Assembly (NCBI GenBank): GCA_019323665.1
Contig: JAHWHA010000136.1
Coordinates: 1 to 8,112, forward strand
Direction: 5' to 3'
DNA: 8,112 nt
DNA from: Candidatus Woesearchaeota archaeon
Lineage (GTDB): Archaea > Nanobdellota > Nanobdellia > Woesearchaeales > JAGVZT01
Shown here: piece by piece, positions 6,273-8,112 of the stretch
Layout of the letters: every line of letters starts with the position of its first letter
Numbering within the stretch: position 1 is the first letter of the stretch
Position numbers and translations under genes: made by a program
Notes under the pieces: model-generated
Database searches by the model: none
Told to the model about the DNA's origin: nothing
Seen by the model: the letters and a program-made list of their open reading frames with translations, nothing else

Positions 6273-7568
6273 TTAATTTTGTGCTTTGGCTGTGATTTCT
6301 GCTTTCAGATAAGTTGGCATCGCTTCTTTTACCTCGACTTTGATAAACTTGCCAAAGAGATGCTTATGTTCCTTCAATACCACTGGCTTGTAGCTTGGGT
6401 TACGGCCAACAATTGTGTTGTTTTTGCCAATCTCGTCTACATAGATTTCACCATTCCAGTCCTCCCATTTCTTGTTCTGTTCATATGATATTTTATAGCA
6501 GACATCAGTTAGCCATTGAGATCTTTTTTTGGTTATACTGCCGTGGATTTGGTGAGGCATTTCCTCTGCTTTAGTGTTTGGCATTGGTGTGAAGCGTGAG
6601 ATGTTGACAATATCAGGCTTTGTTTCCAAAACCAGTTTTACTGAATCGTGGAATTGTGCTTCACTCTCCCCAGGAAATCCGCAGATAATGTCAGTGCTAA
6701 GAGTGATTTTTGGGATTTTTCTTCTGAAGGCTTTGATTATTGCTGTAAAATCTTCAATTGAATATTTTCTGCCCATTAATTTTAATACATCATCGTTGCC
6801 TGATTGTACAGGGATATGGATGAATTTGAAGATTTTCTCTGATTTGAATGCTTCTATTGTCTCATCTAACACAGGCAGAAGGTTGTTCGGGTTCATCATT
6901 CCAACTCTGACTAAAAACTTGCCTGGTATTTTATCTATCTCATTGAGAAGCTCTGGCAATTTGGTTGTGTCATTTTCATCCAGACCATAGGCGCTGTTGT
7001 CCTGTGATGTCAACCATATCTCTTTTGCGCCATTTCTCAATCCTGAATTAATCTCTTTGAGAATATCTTTTTGAGGGAATGAGTGCAGTGTTGGTTTTGC
7101 CTGTTTTACAATGCAGTAAGCGCAGTTGCCATAGCAGCCTTCAAGTATTTGGACAATGTTAATTGCCTTATTGCGTTTGATTTTAGGTAGCCCAAGTTTT
7201 GTTTCAAAACTATTATCAGTTGCATTAACTATCCTACCTTCAAGTGCTCTTGCTACCACTAATGCGATGTCTTTGATGTTGTGAGGCCCAATGGTAGATG
7301 CATCAAAAGGCAGTTCAAGCTCTGTTTGGGGCAGACAGCCCGCGATTATTAGTTTCACCTCCGGAAATTCACTATGGAATTTTCCCAGCACATTGTACAT
7401 GTTTGAGAGTGTTTTGCCCTTCACAATACAGGTATTTACAATAATCACGTCTGCTAACTCTGGTTTTAAGACTATTACACAGCCAGCACTTTCCAGAATC
7501 CCTGCCATTATTTCAGAGTCGTTCTGGTTGGCTGAGCAGCCATAGGTTTCAAGATATATATTTGGCAT
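6273..7568 (-). CDS. Archaeal tRNA methylthiotransferase, MiaB/CDKAL1-like radical SAM enzyme
   Basis: This complete 431-residue protein has all three family domains. The N-terminal UPF0004/MTTase domain carries the auxiliary cluster cysteines Cys11 (Thr-Tyr-Gly-Cys), Cys47 (Asn-Thr-Cys) and Cys78 (Ala-Gly-Cys). The radical SAM domain has Cys145-x3-Cys149-x2-Cys152. A C-terminal TRAM domain (about 370-427) binds RNA. Family members of the archaeal/eukaryotic subgroup add a methylthio group to t6A at position 37 of tRNA (ms2t6A) using two [4Fe-4S] clusters and SAM. Substrate specificity here is inferred from subgroup resemblance (Met-Pro-x-Ile-Tyr-Leu-Glu-Thr-Tyr-Gly start). It is first in an operon with the E1-like and ThiS-like genes, which hints at a sulfur-supply link. 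ATG 7568 has no ribosome site, so a leaderless or near-leaderless mRNA is likely. Confidence 0.93.
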   Translation of the reverse strand: MPNIYLETYGCSANQNDSEIMAGILESAGCVIVLKPELADVIIVNTCIVKGKTLSNMYNVLGKFHSEFPEVKLIIAGCLPQTELELPFDASTIGPHNIKDIALVVARALEGRIVNATDNSFETKLGLPKIKRNKAINIVQILEGCYGNCAYCIVKQAKPTLHSFPQKDILKEINSGLRNGAKEIWLTSQDNSAYGLDENDTTKLPELLNEIDKIPGKFLVRVGMMNPNNLLPVLDETIEAFKSEKIFKFIHIPVQSGNDDVLKLMGRKYSIEDFTAIIKAFRRKIPKITLSTDIICGFPGESEAQFHDSVKLVLETKPDIVNISRFTPMPNTKAEEMPHQIHGSITKKRSQWLTDVCYKISYEQNKKWEDWNGEIYVDEIGKNNTIVGRNPSYKPVVLKEHKHLFGKFIKVEVKEAMPTYLKAEITAKAQN

Positions 7569-7588
7569 ATATGCATGGCAGGCTCTGG

Positions 7589-7623
7589 AGATTTTTAAAA
7601 CTTTAGGTAAAGCGGTTTATAAA
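7589..7623 (-). promoter_or_regulatory. Promoter region of the methylthiotransferase operon, two candidate TATA boxes
   Basis: On the minus strand GTTTTAAAAATC (7590-7601) is centred about 27 bases before ATG 7568 and would give a leaderless mRNA. The better-looking TTTATAAA (7616-7623) would give a ~25-base leader without a ribosome site. I cannot choose between them. Confidence 0.4.
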
Positions 7624-7643
7624 ATACATTTTGGTTATTTTAA

Positions 7644-7660
7644 TTACTAATTGGTAGTAA
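7644..7660. promoter_or_regulatory. Inverted repeat upstream of the TATA box: possible operator
   Basis: TTACTA, five bases, then TAGTAA: a perfect 6-5-6 palindrome in the divergent region, 13 bases before the rightward TATA box. It shares the TAGTA half-site with the repeat at 7679-7693. Confidence 0.4.
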
Positions 7661-7672
7661 AAAATAGAAAGA

Positions 7673-7680
7673 TTTATATA
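7673..7680 (+). promoter_or_regulatory. TATA box of the right-edge gene
   Basis: TTTATATA preceded by a purine-rich AGAAAGA that could serve as the BRE. It predicts a transcript start near 7700-7704 and a short leader carrying the AGGAGGT ribosome site. Confidence 0.6.
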
Positions 7681-7694
7681 GTAGCGTATACTAC
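7679..7694. promoter_or_regulatory. Inverted repeat overlapping the TATA box: possible operator
   Basis: TAGTA, five bases, TACTA (7679-7693), with an overlapping GTAG...CTAC symmetry (7681-7694). It lies between the TATA box and the predicted transcript start, where a bound repressor would block initiation. Confidence 0.4.
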
Positions 7695-7710
7695 TTACAC
7701 TTAATAATTT

Positions 7711-7717
7711 AGGAGGT
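7711..7717 (+). promoter_or_regulatory. Strong Shine-Dalgarno site of the right-edge gene
   Basis: AGGAGGT, 7 bases ahead of ATG 7725. It is the strongest ribosome site in the window and fixes this start. Several other genes here have none. Confidence 0.8.
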
Positions 7718-7724
7718 TGATACT

Positions 7725-8112
7725 ATGATCATCGCAGGACCAGTAATTGATGTATACTTTTCACAGAGTACAAAATTTCCGGATTTAAGTGAGCCTGATT
7801 GGCAAGCTCCACCTGTGGTTACTTATGCTGCTGAGATGCTTCCGGATTACAGAATGCCTGGAGATTTCGGAACACAAGTTGAATTCATGAACCAACCACA
7901 CAAGCGGTTCCATACTGGAGATTCAATAGACACTATTGTTGGCTCAATCGCAAGGGTTGTTGGAGAAGCAAGCCAAGCATTGGGATCTTCAAGGATTTTT
8001 ACTGTTAAATTATATGATGGGAATTGGCAGACTACTGATAACAACAGATCAGCAACAGCACACAGGAACTTATTGGGAGGCAAACATGTAAATCCCTCGA
8101 CAATGGCAGAAT
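7725..8112 (+). CDS. Orphan protein, 3'-partial (129 codons visible)
   Basis: The frame runs from ATG 7725 to the right edge without a stop, giving 129 full codons plus one base. Support is strong: TATA box at 7673-7680 and AGGAGGT seven bases ahead of the ATG. The visible part starts with a short hydrophobic strand (Met-Ile-Ile-Ala-Gly-Pro-Val-Ile). It continues with a Pro/acidic-rich stretch to about residue 50, then an Ala/Gly helix around 73-88 and a strand near 90-98. There is no signal peptide, membrane segment or catalytic motif I can name, and no family is recognised. The good promoter, strong ribosome site and nearby palindromes suggest a well-expressed and regulated gene. The open frame on the opposite strand at 7847-8083 is a shadow. 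Confidence 0.75.
   Translation, partial: MIIAGPVIDVYFSQSTKFPDLSEPDWQAPPVVTYAAEMLPDYRMPGDFGTQVEFMNQPHKRFHTGDSIDTIVGSIARVVGEASQALGSSRIFTVKLYDGNWQTTDNNRSATAHRNLLGGKHVNPSTMAE

Noticed and set aside
6574..6990. 138-residue plus-strand open frame
   Set aside because: It lies wholly inside the radical SAM part of the methylthiotransferase on the opposite strand, so it is a shadow.

Overview
This window most likely comes from an archaeon. It contains an archaeal-type methylthiotransferase and an archaeal two-domain XRE-family regulator. AT-rich TATA-type boxes sit about 25-28 bases ahead of several start codons, which points to leaderless mRNAs. The DNA is fairly AT-rich, and several genes resemble nothing I can name, so a DPANN-type lineage (Woesearchaeota or relatives) is possible. 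That lineage call is an inference and cannot be settled from this window.

Layout. Bases 1-2780 (+) hold the 3' part of a very large gene, open at the left edge, whose C-terminus carries a JAB/JAMM-like His-x-His-Pro...Ser-x-x-Asp pattern. Facing it is a two-gene orphan operon on the minus strand (3434 to 2788), whose genes overlap by 4 bases. A 434-base divergent intergenic region follows. It contains a compact GC-rich structured element (about 3567-3802) bounded by a 12-bp perfect inverted repeat and packed with hairpins, which I read as an undescribed ncRNA or mobile structured repeat. Next is the regulator gene (3869-4738, +), whose stop lies one base from the stop of a convergent orphan gene (5279-4740, -).

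Bases 7568-5349 (-) form a compact operon: an archaeal MiaB/CDKAL1-like tRNA methylthiotransferase, an E1-like adenylyltransferase (ThiF/MoeB/UbaA family) and a 64-residue ThiS/MoaD-like protein ending in Gly-Gly. The last two are separated by one base. The arrangement suggests a sulfur-carrier pair working with, or simply co-expressed with, a tRNA methylthiolation enzyme. The E1-like protein lacks a Cys at the usual acyl-disulfide position.

A divergent promoter region (7569-7724) leads right into a Shine-Dalgarno-led orphan gene (7725 onward, +) that runs off the right edge. Two inverted repeats flank its TATA box and look like operator sites. No tRNA, rRNA, CRISPR array, transposase or insertion sequence was recognised.
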